Below are positions 54,780-64,000 of a stretch of 64,000 nt of DNA, in pieces. The notes below the pieces were generated by a model that made no database searches, was not told the origin of the DNA, and saw nothing but the letters and a program-made list of their open reading frames with translations. Every line of letters begins with the position of its first letter. Within the stretch, counting starts at the first letter, position 1. A program made the position numbers and the translations under genes. The DNA is from Daphnia carinata (lineage: Eukaryota; Arthropoda; Branchiopoda; Diplostraca; Daphniidae): assembly GCF_022539665.2 (NCBI RefSeq), contig NC_081333.1, positions 5,144,971-5,208,970 on the forward strand, written 5' to 3'.

Positions 54780-55334
54780 AGAGAAGTGAGCCGCTTCGGT
54801 GCAAAAATGTGTGTGTATTATCCGGGCCTGAGTGGCCCTCATATACCCATACAAAAACCCACGGTTGACAGATAAACATAATTAATGAAACATAAGTTTA
54901 AACGCTGGTCCAGAGGCCGCCTCTGATTCTTCTTTCTTCTGACCGCGGGATAACCCCTTCCTGCGACACTTCAACCTTCCCCTTTCCGATGCTCGAAGGG
55001 ATTTTCCTGCGGGTACCATCCTTCTTCCTGCCGCTGGTTTTTAATATTCGATTCCTTCTTTCGTCGCTAGAGACCGTTCCATGTAGATGGGAAAGTCGTT
55101 AACATATTTCAATATCATAATATGGGTTCCTGGTCTTTCATTATTCAATCATGCGGTGCGGTGGTCTTTACCCCCCCGGCCACGTTTACCCCTTAGTCCG
55201 TCGTACGGTGGGTCTGTTTTAAGTCGCGGAACTCGGCTGGATTTGTCCGCCTGGAGCTTCCGTCTCTCCGTCCACCGGGTTCTCACCTAAACCTCCTGTT
55301 ATTGCCCCGGCCTGGACCCCTGACTGTGGGTCGG
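54780..55334. other. No gene seen; junk joined to copia
   Basis: No coding frame recognised. An abrupt change to copia integrase sequence occurs near 55335, so this copia copy is 5' truncated or joined to foreign sequence. Confidence 0.45.
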
Positions 55335-57680
55335 ACGTCGGATTTTCCGACACCCTATACTCCAGAACAAAATGGAGTATCAGAAAGACTCAATAGAACG
55401 GTGTTGGAATCAGCAAGAAGTATGATTCATTCTTCTTCCCTGCCGCTAGAGCTCTGGGCTGAAGCATCCTACTGTGCTGTCTATTTGCTTAACCGTGTGG
55501 CAACCCAAATGGTCGAAGGAAGAACACCCTATGAAGTATGGAAAGGTGTGAAGCCCAATGTTTCTTACATCAGAGTTTTTGGATCAACGGTATTTGTACA
55601 TACTCCTAAGGAAAAAAAGGCAAGTTTGATTCAAAAGCAGTAAAATGTCATCATGTTGGCTATTGTGAAACACAAAAAGCTTTCAGGGCCTGGGACCCTG
55701 TAAGCCGAAAAGTTTTTATTTCCAGAGACGTCGTTTTTCAAGAACTGGATGATCGAGCCGTTGAAGTTGAGCAGTCAAGCAGCATTTTTGATCTTGTGGC
55801 GAATTGCTGTTTCGAAAAGGAAATAAGGCTGTCGCAAACCGCTCAACCTTACGCATCCGTTCAACCAGATAGCACCCAGGAGGAAGAGTCCTAGCTAAGC
55901 TAAGAGCTAAGCTAAGAGCCCCCCTAGCTACCCAGGGAGTCTCAGGAAATTGTAACACTGAGCCATGAAGAGGTCAACACTGAAGAGTTGGTCGGCGATT
56001 TTAAGACCAACCAAACGAAGAGCCCTCTCTCGGGAAAAGAATACGAAGGCTACCTGTGAGATGGATTGATGAGTCAACAAACAAGTTCTACGCAAAATTC
56101 GCAGTGGGTGTCGTAGAAGAGCCGAAAGATTTCGAGAACGCTCTAAAGTCTCCTCAAGCAGACCAATGGGCAATGGCAATAAAGGAAGAGATGAATTCGT
56201 TAATTAAAAACAAAACCTGGACACTGACGACCCTACATTCTGGTAGACAAGCTATTCAAAATAGATGGGTATACAAGTTAAAACTGGATGGAGATGGAGA
56301 AGTCCGTCGGTTTAAAGCCAGACTCGTCGCCAAAGGTTTTACTCAGCGTCCTGGAATGGACTTTCACGAAACTTTCTCACCAGTTGTAAAATATGAATCA
56401 CTACGTGCTCTTCTTTCCATAGCTGCTGTTTTGGACCTTGAGATGTTGCAGCTCGATATCAAGACTGCGTTTTGGAATGGAGATTTAGACGAAGAATTGT
56501 ATATGGCTCAGCCTGGGGGGTTGTTTCTCACGGTCATGAAGAGAAAGTCTGCAAGCTGAATCGGAGCCTATACGGACTTAAACAGGCTTCAAGGGCCTGG
56601 AACCTGAAGTTTCACGGTTTTCTCACGAGTTTCGGTTTTGTTCAAAGTTTTGCAGATCAGTGTGTGTATGTTCTCAAAGAAGAAAACTGTTTAACAATGA
56701 TCGCGATCTGGGTCGACGATGGTTTAATTCGCATTAGTCATTCTTCAATACTTGCCAGTGTGGTGGATTTTCTAGCCAAGCATTTCGAAATGACATCTGG
56801 TCCTGCTGATTGTTTTGTTGGCATTCAGATTGTTCGGAACAGATTGAAGAAAACAATTCACATTTCTCAAGAAAACTACATTAAGCGACTTCTGGAAAAA
56901 TTTAGCCTTTCCGACTGCAGCATGCGCATCGTTTCTGCTGATCCCTTCACACGCCTGTCAAGAAAACTTGGGTGACTCGCCGACTAATCAGACGCTGTTG
57001 GAGCCATATCGTGAAGCTGTTGGATCTCTGCTATCACGTGCACGAGACCTGATGTAGCCTTCGCTGTTAGCCAGATGTCACTATTCTCTAGCTCGCCGAC
57101 CCAGGCCCATTGGGAGGCAGTTAAACGCATTTTTTCTTACCTGAAAGGGACCATGAGTCATGGAATCGTTTTTGGAAATTTCGATTCCCAACATGTTCTT
57201 CTAGTTTATACTGACGCTGATTTTGCCTCAAACCTAGCCGAAAGGCGGTCAACGACCGGAGTTGTCCTTCTACTGAATGGAGGTCCAGTAAGCTGGATAA
57301 GTCAATGTCAAAAATGTGTCTTTTTGTCTACAACCGAGTCCGAATATGTTGCAGCCGCCACAGCCGCCAAGGAAGTTGTTTGGATGAGACGTCTTCTCCA
57401 GGACTTTGGCCTACACCAATCTGCACCAACTACTCTAGTTTGTGACAACCAGTCTTCAATCAAACTAGTAAAGAACGCGGAGTTCCATCAACGAACCAAA
57501 CACATTGCCGTGAAGTTTTATTTCATCCGTGCTTTGCAAGACGATCAAGTGGTTGACGTCACCTATATCAACACAGATGTGCAGCTCGCTGACATTCTTA
57601 CGAAGGCGCTTAGTGGACCAAGATTTGTAAAGCTAAGAGAAGACATTAATGTTGCTGTCATGCTTGAGTGGGTGTGTTGA
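55335..57680 (+). pseudogene. Second copia element: integrase C-part, RT and RNase H, broken
   Basis: Order: integrase TPEQNGVSERLNRTVLESAR ... LWAEASYCAVYLLNRVA ... PYEVWKGVKPNV; frameshift near 55625; linker with several stops (55890-56050); RT NRWVYKLKLDGDGEVRRFKA, QLDIKTAFWNGDLDEELYMA; frameshift near 56510; LNRSLYGLKQASRAWNLKFH, IWVDDGLIR; frameshift near 56975; and RNase H (57075-57680) with VYTDADFASNLAERRSTTG, TTESEYVAAATAAKEVVWMR and QLADILTKALSG. It is clearly diverged from the copia at the left edge. Gag, protease and the integrase N-part are absent. Confidence 0.88.
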
Positions 57681-57799
57681 AAAACAGGCAGGCAGATGCT
57701 TCCTTTAAATGACGCCCTTACTCTACCCTTTTAGACTGCCGTCTGCATGGTAGTCGGGTATATAGTGTCACTGTCTTCCGTCTCTATGATCAGTTATAA

Positions 57800-58530
57800 C
57801 AGAGTCATAGAAACCTGGTTGACCTACGCTGTGTGTAAATGCTACAAGGGTTTGTGGTGACTTGTGGTCCAATTCTGGCAGTTAAATAGCGAACCTAGCG
57901 GTTTTGGTGGAGTACTACATGGCCCCAACCAATGAGCTATGTCCTGTCAAAATGTCGACAGCCAATCATAGCAGACCCGCCAAACGAGGGGGAAGTACTT
58001 AGTACTTTACTCCGGCGATTTGTACTTAGAGAAGTCGGATGGCCAAGTCAAGCGTGTCTTTCAAGCATGGCCTACTATAATAACGGCCTGTCAGCGCGCA
58101 ATACTTCTTGCGCAAATAATTTAATTGTCATAGAGGCTTAATAGATATAATACTAATATAAAATTATGTAATATAAAATTTTAATACAGAATTGCAATGA
58201 GCGGAAAAACAGTAGAAAGTGGAACCTAGCGCAGCGCGTGGCCAGCATACGTTAGGAAATGTAAAAAAGAAAATGCACTGACTAAATTTGAACTCGGGTC
58301 TCCCGCACTGCAACCGGAGGTGCTATCTACTAGGCCTTTCAACAAAGTTGTAATGTCGTTTCCTTATAGTTTTCCTTTAGGATGTCAGGATATCTCTAAT
58401 TCTAGTCAACAGATGGCTCTTTGTCGCTGCCAGCTCCGCCCACAAAATCGGTGAAATTGGGACCACAAGTCACCACAAACCCTTGTAGCATTTACACACA
58501 GCGTAGAGCTACCAGGTTTCTATGACTCTG
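57800..58530. mobile_element. 731-bp non-autonomous TIR element (hAT-like MITE) in the copia LTR
   Basis: Inverted ends CAGAGTCATAGAAACCTGGT ... extend about 75 bp (57800-57875 against 58455-58530) with few mismatches. A GTTATAA duplication flanks it (57793-57799, 58531-58537). The CAGAG start suits hAT, but hAT duplications are 8 bp; only 7 match here, so the superfamily is not settled. No coding capacity: the largest frame (57932-58141) has no family. Confidence 0.75.
58275..58340 (-). repeat. tRNA-like (SINE head) sequence inside the MITE
   Basis: The minus strand reads GGCCTAGTAGATAGCACCTC (A-box-like), TTGCAGTGCGGGAGACCC and GAGTTCAAATTT (B-box-like). No pairing acceptor stem, so it is SINE-derived rather than a tRNA gene. 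Confidence 0.5.
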
Positions 58531-58600
58531 GTTATAATAAAAGCTTCACCGCGCTATACTAGTTGTTCTAACGTCTAATTCGTTAATTTCAGCAATATAT

Positions 58601-58929
58601 ATTGACATAATAATAATTGTAATATAATTTTGTAACTCTCCTTGAAGAGTTATAAAATTAAATGGTTATTTTGTGTGCATCTGTATATATATATTTTTTC
58701 TGCCATAGTTTCGCTTAACTTTTTTTATGTAATGTATAATTTGCCTATTTCTAAATACTAAAGAAAAATTAACTAGATTGGGACTGCAATACAATTCCAC
58801 CTATTTTAACGAAGTCACAATGATGTATATGATGTATCAATAATACCGCACGGTAAATATTTATGCTTAAAATATTCAGTCATAACAGTTTTCTTTCAAA
58901 TATGGCAAATGTACAAAACAGAGTCACAG
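58601..58929. other. No gene seen
   Basis: AT-rich stretch with TATATATATATTTTTTC runs, between the copia LTR and the 3' end of the SWIM/PHD gene. Confidence 0.5.
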
Positions 58930-59629
58930 TGTAAACAAGGCACGACATGTGGAACACTTGAAATATTTGGCCAAGTCAGATTGTTTTTTAATATTTTTAC
59001 AATCCCAGTGACACCATTCCAGGCAACTGTCATAGAGCACGACATTGGGTGTGGTTTTATTAATATTCTTCTTACAGTCACCACATATGGGATGTTTTTT
59101 CTTAAAATCAACTGTAAGGAAGTATTATATTAAAGATTATTTTTGTTGTAAAAAATAACATGTTTCACTGCTAACTTACTCAAGCTTATTGTGGCTATCC
59201 AGGCTTCCTCCGTAAATAATTTCTGAAATTTTGGAAGTTCTACTACTACGTCCTCTTCTGTGAATGTGTTGATAACCATGTCAGGCATAGGGTTGATGTC
59301 ATGTTCTTCCACTAACTATTTTAGTACGAAGAATTTCAGCCAAATTTCATGTCAAAAACACTGTTTCGGTTCAAAGGTATGTTAAACTATTTTTTATAGA
59401 AAATTACTTATAACATGTCTTGCCTCTAGATTTATCAGTTGCTGATTTCATGGTGAATCTGGCAGGTGTAATTTTATATTTATCAAGTCTATTTGTTTTC
59501 CTTGGTCGCCCTGTTTTTGGCTTAAAGTTTGGCAGCTTGAGTTCAGCCAACTCAACATCTCTGATTTTTCGCTTTTTCGCTTGATCGGTTGCTACAAGGT
59601 CAATTGGAGCTGGATCTAGTGCCACATGA

Positions 59630-59790
59630 GCAGTAGCAGGAATTTCAGCAGTCGCAGGAGTTTCAGCAGACGCAAGAATTTCTGTAGTAGCAGGAATTTA
59701 AGCAGACGCAGAAGTTTCAGAAGACGCGGGAATTTCAGCATAAGCGGGAATTTCAGCAGACACAGGAGTTTCAACAGACGCAGGATTGTC
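59630..59790 (-). repeat. 18-bp coding minisatellite in the SWIM/PHD gene
   Basis: About eight diverged copies of GCAGGAATTTCAGCAGAC on the plus strand, encoding (I/T)PA(S/T)AE on the minus strand. One copy has TTTAAG, giving the in-frame stop. Confidence 0.7.
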
Positions 59791-60029
59791 CATAAATTTG
59801 CGGAAGAAATCACCATCTTCCATTTCGGTAATGACTTCCTGTAATAGTGAATCCGTCGAATAAACTATTAACGCAATTTGTTGGAGCATTTTAGTATCTT
59901 CGTTTATCATAGGCAAAAATTCTGGAATAGGCTGATCATCTGAAATGAAATAGTACACTTAATTTTATGGTTTAAGTTACTATACTACTCTAAGTTACGT
60001 TAAGTTCTTTAAGTTACGACTATTTCTAA

Positions 60030-60185
60030 GGAGAAATAGGACTAATGCCGAGGAAAAATAGAACTGCCCTAAGAGTTTTTAAAAGTCAGTCCTATTTCTC
60101 CCAGTCCTATTTCTCCGGTAGAAATAGGACTGGAAATTTTCAGTCCTACTTCTCCAGTCCTATTTCGTTTCAGTCCTATTTCACC
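60030..60185. repeat. AGTCCTATTTCTCC word cluster in both orientations
   Basis: Direct copies at 60088-60101, 60103-60116, about 60142-60155, about 60156 and about 60171; inverted cop ies at 60030-60043 (GGAGAAATAGGACT) and about 60117-60131. It lies in an intron of the SWIM/PHD gene. It could fold into several alternative hairpins. Confidence 0.75.
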
Positions 60186-60722
60186 GCAAATCACTTTAAG
60201 TTATAAAATTACACTAGTTAACGTTTACCTTCAACTATAGTTAAGAATTTATGGCTTCTTATTACTTCGTGAAGCTGTTGCATTAAGTGAAGATATCCCT
60301 TAAACACAGGCAAAGGCAAATCTTGCATTGTATTTGCGAGCGAACGTGCCAGTAAGTTCGCTTCGGAAAACATTGCTTCTCTAGTGTATGACGTTTAATT
60401 GAAATTTCTCCTGGAAATCATCGGAGAACTAAAGTTTTCAGGTGAACTGTTTTCAGGATAATCACCCTATAAAATAAGTAATTGTTGTATTGATAAAGTT
60501 GACGATGATTCCATTCGAAATAATTTTAGCGCTTCGGTTGCTTCTTTAAGCCAGCGTGATTGTATGCTTGCACAGGTAGTTCTTTTTTGTCTTGCAGGGC
60601 AACGAAAAGAATATGACGACAGGGTAAACCACACCACGTTGAGAAGGTGCAGTTGCACTCGTTGAGTGTCTCTGAAACTGCATACGTATTGGAGCATGAT
60701 GTAATTTGTACGCCGAATTTTC

Positions 60723-61484
60723 CTGTAATTAACTTTGAGGTAACGTTTAATAAAAATTTAGCTTTTTTTCACAATACCTTCCCTTAAGAAAATTTCCACG
60801 GTTGTTGCCAGCCACAACCAGTCCGTTACCAGTGCGCAACGATTTTCGCACAGGGATCTAAATTCTACTTAGATATCAGTACGCTGCCAGTATGGTAAAG
60901 GAAATACAATTATTAACATACTACTAGTCAGCTAATAAACGCCTTCTTTAAGTTGTAACTATTTAACCTGTGGAATGTAGACTGCCGTTGCTAGTTTACT
61001 ATCCAGATTTACAACCGGAGCATAACGCTTCCTTATAATACACTATTAATGGTTGTAATTATAAATCCCTATATCAGCAAATCATATTTCACCAAGTAAC
61101 AGACCAGGAAATTGCAGGCATTTGTGTAACTACTAGCAACGTATCAGTAATTGGTACGGTGTAAGAAACAGACTTAATTTGTGTTATAAATATGCTACGC
61201 GTGCTCAAAATGAAAGTCTTTATGAATACAATTTACACACATATACTAAAATAAAAAATTTCTAATCATATTAGCTTACTTAATTTACATTATTTAACAT
61301 ATGCTTCGCTTACTTTAGAAATCTGGATAATTTTATCAAGGCAGACGATGATTTTGTTTGTTTATTTTTATGTAAATTCACAAGGGAATTTCAAAAGATT
61401 GCCCACTATTAGTTTGCCATTTGTTACTGTCTTCTATTTACCCTATAGCTTCTTCTAAGGCATTGTCTCCAGTATCAGGTGAAA
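60723..61484. other. No gene seen
   Basis: AT-rich spacer between two divergent genes (SWIM/PHD minus, Tnp2-like plus). No TIR recognised. Confidence 0.45.
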
Positions 61485-64000
61485 ATGTCTAGTGTTCGTG
61501 GTAACTCAAAATCGTCGGCCCGTAGAATGCGATTGAATTTGGCCGACACCAATTACAATGAAATGATGGAATGGAATACTGCAGATACCTTACAAGTAAA
61601 CTCAACGGAAGAAAGCCGAAACCCGACTGGAGAAAATGAAACCGCTTCAGTGATATATCAGAGTAATACGAGTGTTCATAATGTGAGTTGAAGTAACTGA
61701 ATATATTTCTTATACCTTACTCCTACTTTCTTAAAAAATACCATTGTGTGTATTGTATAGGATAATGACCACAGCACCTCTCAACAAAATGAATCTCGAG
61801 AAAGCATTATAGACCCATGTTTGGATCATGCACTCACAGACCAACAGAATGGTATTAATTCAAAGCTTTTTAATGCAAAATTATCTATTCCCTTATAGTA
61901 ATAGGTGATTATTTTCCTACCAACAGAAGGCATACAAGTCCCTTATGAATTACAAATGATGTAGTTCGGTGATAGTGTTTATGGAAAACTATATGAAAAA
62001 ATCGTCACAGAGGATACATCTGCGATAAAACAATCACGGTCCTTATCTGTGCAGACGGGGCAAATCCTTATAAACGGAGTAAATATGGCTTTTGGCCATT
62101 TATGGGAGTGATTAACGAGGCGCCATATACTGTTCGCCGTTCCAACGTTATCGTGTTTGCTCTTCTTTACGGGAATAAGAAACCTTCCATCGATATTTTT
62201 ATCAAGCCGTGTGTTGCCGAACTCATTCGTCTTGGAACAACTGGAATTGTAGTTGGTGGAGTGACATACTACGTAAAGCCTTTAATTGTTAGCGTTGACA
62301 CTGTTGCTCGCCCTGTGCTCAGAAATACGACACAATTTAATGGATTATACGCATGTGATTTCTGCCTACACCGTGGTAAGCTAACTCTTTTTAGCTGTTT
62401 TTGAGTTACAACTTATTATTAGTGATACATTTCAATATTACCGATGCAAAACAATTACAATGATTCCTAAATATTGATTAAACTACCCAGGTCAAGTAAA
62501 TAGGAAAGGAATGGGATATTGTCGCGTATATCCGAATCCTCAAGATCGGTCAATATGCTTCCCTTTGCGGACTACAAAGCAACACGATGATGATTTATTA
62601 GAGGTACCTACATTGAAACTAACACAATAGACAATCACATTTCATTCCATTTTCTGCTATGAACTACAGGTACTTATTGGAGAGAGTGATGCTGTTCACG
62701 GCATACTTGGTGATACACCATTCTTCAAGATTAAAGGGTTTGATTTTATTGCCGCTTTCGTTCCAGAATATATGCACAGCGTCTGTCTTGGAGTTGTTCG
62801 CTACTTTCTGTTGCTGTGGACTCTTTCATCGTATAACAAAGAGCCATGGTATATTGGAAAGCGGATTATCCTAGACGAACTTAATAAGCGACTATTGGAA
62901 ATTAAGCCACCCTCTGAAATCACAAGAACCCCTCAGATCTTTGATAATATTCCGTACTGGAAGACTTCAGAGTTCCGATCATTTGTTTTATTTTATTATC
63001 CGATCCTGAAGGGAATTTTGCCTGAGCCATTTTTTTCCCATTTTTCAACATTGGCTTATTCGTTGTTTGGTCTACTGCTGGATGAAATTAAGGTAGAATC
63101 TGTAAGAAAAATCGAGATCGTTTTGCGACATTTCGTGTCAGAGGCTGAAAATCTCTACGGATCGCAACACATTACTTACAATGTGCACCTTCTTACTCAT
63201 CTGGCTAAAAGTTCGATTGATTGGGGTTGCCTTTTGTCAACTTCCGCTTTCATTCCAGAGTGGATCAACGGAGATCTACAGAACCTATTCAATGGCACTC
63301 AAAACGTAATTGAGCAAATGACTGAAACTTATCTTATGCGCATAGCCATTCGAAGAGAAGCTATTGATCTTTTAGCATCCAACAGTATACCATACGAAGT
63401 AACTCGCCTTCTCGATCGCTTACTTTGTTTACCCAAAGCTGTCCTTTCCTCTCGTTCTTTCCAAAGTGACCGAATAATTGACGGATACACTGTTAGGGGA
63501 AAAGTAACCAAAAGACGATTAGTGGCGGAAGAAGTTGTAGCTTTAAAAAATTTCTTACGCACGTCAAATACTATGTCACAGCGGAACAGAATTGAGTTAA
63601 ATGGTCAGGAAGATTACGTATTTTATTCGAAAGTTAAGTTGAAGACGGGAGGCTTTTTCACCACAAGTAGGTATGCTAAGTCCCCAAAGCGATCGAATTT
63701 TTATGCTTTATTGCATAATTGGGAATTTTTCCTAATAGAAAACATATGTGTGGTCGAAAATCTCGCTTTGTTTGTTGGACCACCAATTTTTCTGTTTGGA
63801 CACGAACTCGGAACGGTCCGAAAAGACATATTTTGTCCCCATCGGGTGGGTTCCATAGTGTTAGATAAATTAGCCGGGAAACCACAATGCTGGTGGGTAA
63901 GGGGAAAGAACTTGTTGCAGTTTGTGTCGATAGCGCAAGGAAGAAGTGCGTCGCATTGATTGAAACATATGATACTATAGTGCTTACTGCCATCCCTAAT
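61485..64000 (+). pseudogene. Tnp2-like (CACTA/EnSpm-type) transposase gene, runs to window edge, stop and frameshifts
   Basis: Exons: 61485-61682 (MSSVRGNSKSSARRMRLNLA), 61761-61851, 61927-62375, 62491-62603 and 62670 to the edge; GT-AG borders are in phase. In exon 3 an in-frame TAG (61962) and a shift near 62025 precede TVLICADGANPYKRSKYGFW, INEAPYTVRRSNVIV and KKPSIDIFIKPCVAELIRLG, then VDTVARPVLRNTTQFNGLYA and CDFCLHRG, the Tnp2 pattern (DG.NP....S...WP, then D..AR....G.KQ.NG..GC..C). Exon 5 continues FVPEYMHSVCLGVVRYFLLL, TYNVHLLTHLAKSSIDWG and SAFIPEWINGDLQNLF, like the DUF4218-type downstream region. A last shift near 63890 moves the frame. The family is inferred from these motifs; CACTA TIRs are not visible in the window. 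Confidence 0.65.

Larger units (their letters stand above)
57675..58600 (+). repeat. Copia 3' LTR split by a nested TIR element
   Basis: It starts TGTTGAAAAACAGGCAGG at 57675, overlapping the pol stop as usual in copia. It has a TATA-like GGGTATATAGTG (about 57756), then is interrupted at 57800. It resumes at 58531 with ATAATAAAAGCTTC (polyadenylation-type signal) and fades near 58600. The outer border is uncertain. Confidence 0.55.
58930..60722 (-). pseudogene. SWIM and PHD-like zinc-finger protein gene, 5' part missing, one stop
   Basis: Minus exons. 60722-about 60500: FGVQITSCSNTYAVSETLNE then CNCTFSTWCGLPCRHILF, a SWIM finger (C.C....C..H), then WLKEATEALKLFRME. About 60380-60236: REAMFSEANLLARSLANTMQ ... 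HEVIRSHKFLTIVEG. 59945-59415: QPIPEFLPMINEDTKMLQQI ... Pro/Ala/Glu repeats with one TAA near 59700 ... LPNFKPKTGRPRKTNRLDKY. About 59312-59170: EEHDINPMPDMVINTFTEED. About 59115-58935: KKHPICGDCKKNINKT ... CLEWCHWDCKNI ... YFKCSTCRALFTL and a stop, a PHD-like Cys4-HC3 finger. SWIM plus PHD proteins of this kind are often transposon-derived (MULE-like C-termini). No transposase core is seen upstream. Confidence 0.6.

Overview
The window reads as nuclear DNA of an arthropod, most likely a cladoceran crustacean such as Daphnia. The evidence is many introns of about 60-90 bp with GT-AG borders, receptor tyrosine kinase and IRE1-like kinase paralogs, Tyr-Thr-Thr-rich repeat proteins, trypsin-like serine protease genes, mind bomb, Lasp, MAK16, TSEN2 and XRN1 homologs, and a dense mix of LTR and DNA transposons. 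The organism name is inferred from sequence style, not proven. No operon, CRISPR array or bacterial signal is present.

Layout. 1-2836: minus-strand Ty1/copia element with a long open but internally deleted gag-pol. 2829-8340: an SH3 (Lasp-like) scrap joined to two tandem, decayed VEGFR/PDGFR-type receptor tyrosine kinases. 9063-9848: broken trypsin-like gene with the catalytic Ser replaced by Gly. 11391-12025: scraps of an SLC26 transporter and of Lasp. 13325-19462: Tyr-rich repeat pseudogenes, an intact IRE1-like pseudokinase plus a head-to-head fragment of a paralog, an opsin-like GPCR scrap, a DUF4806 pseudogene and more SLC26. 22361-24147: an intact three-exon gene of unknown function beside the 3' end (env-like tail plus LTR) of a gypsy-type element. 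26040-27690 and 45625-47432: the two halves of one mind bomb-like E3 ligase, both on the minus strand and collinear, separated by about 18 kb. Between them lie a TSEN2 gene interrupted by a PIF/Harbinger transposon with clean TTA duplications, a FLYWCH-MULE transposon with complete-looking coding capacity, a 48-residue tandem-repeat gene and a young gag-only LTR retrotransposon. 47790-49320: MAK16 and Lasp remnants. 50270-52640: decayed retroelement gag. 53682-54010: XRN1-like scrap. 55335-58600: second copia element with a 731-bp TIR element nested in its LTR. 58930-60722: SWIM/PHD zinc-finger gene. 61485-64000: Tnp2-like (CACTA/EnSpm-type) transposase gene.

Most host-gene sequence here is partial, frameshifted or stopped, so the region looks like a repeat-rich graveyard with a few survivors: the IRE1-like pseudokinase, the unknown gene at 22361-23141, the MULE transposase, the MADF gene inside Harbinger and the gag of the young LTR element. 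Several insertions can be dated relative to one another from nesting and target-site duplications, and one insertion has its paralogous empty site in the same window.
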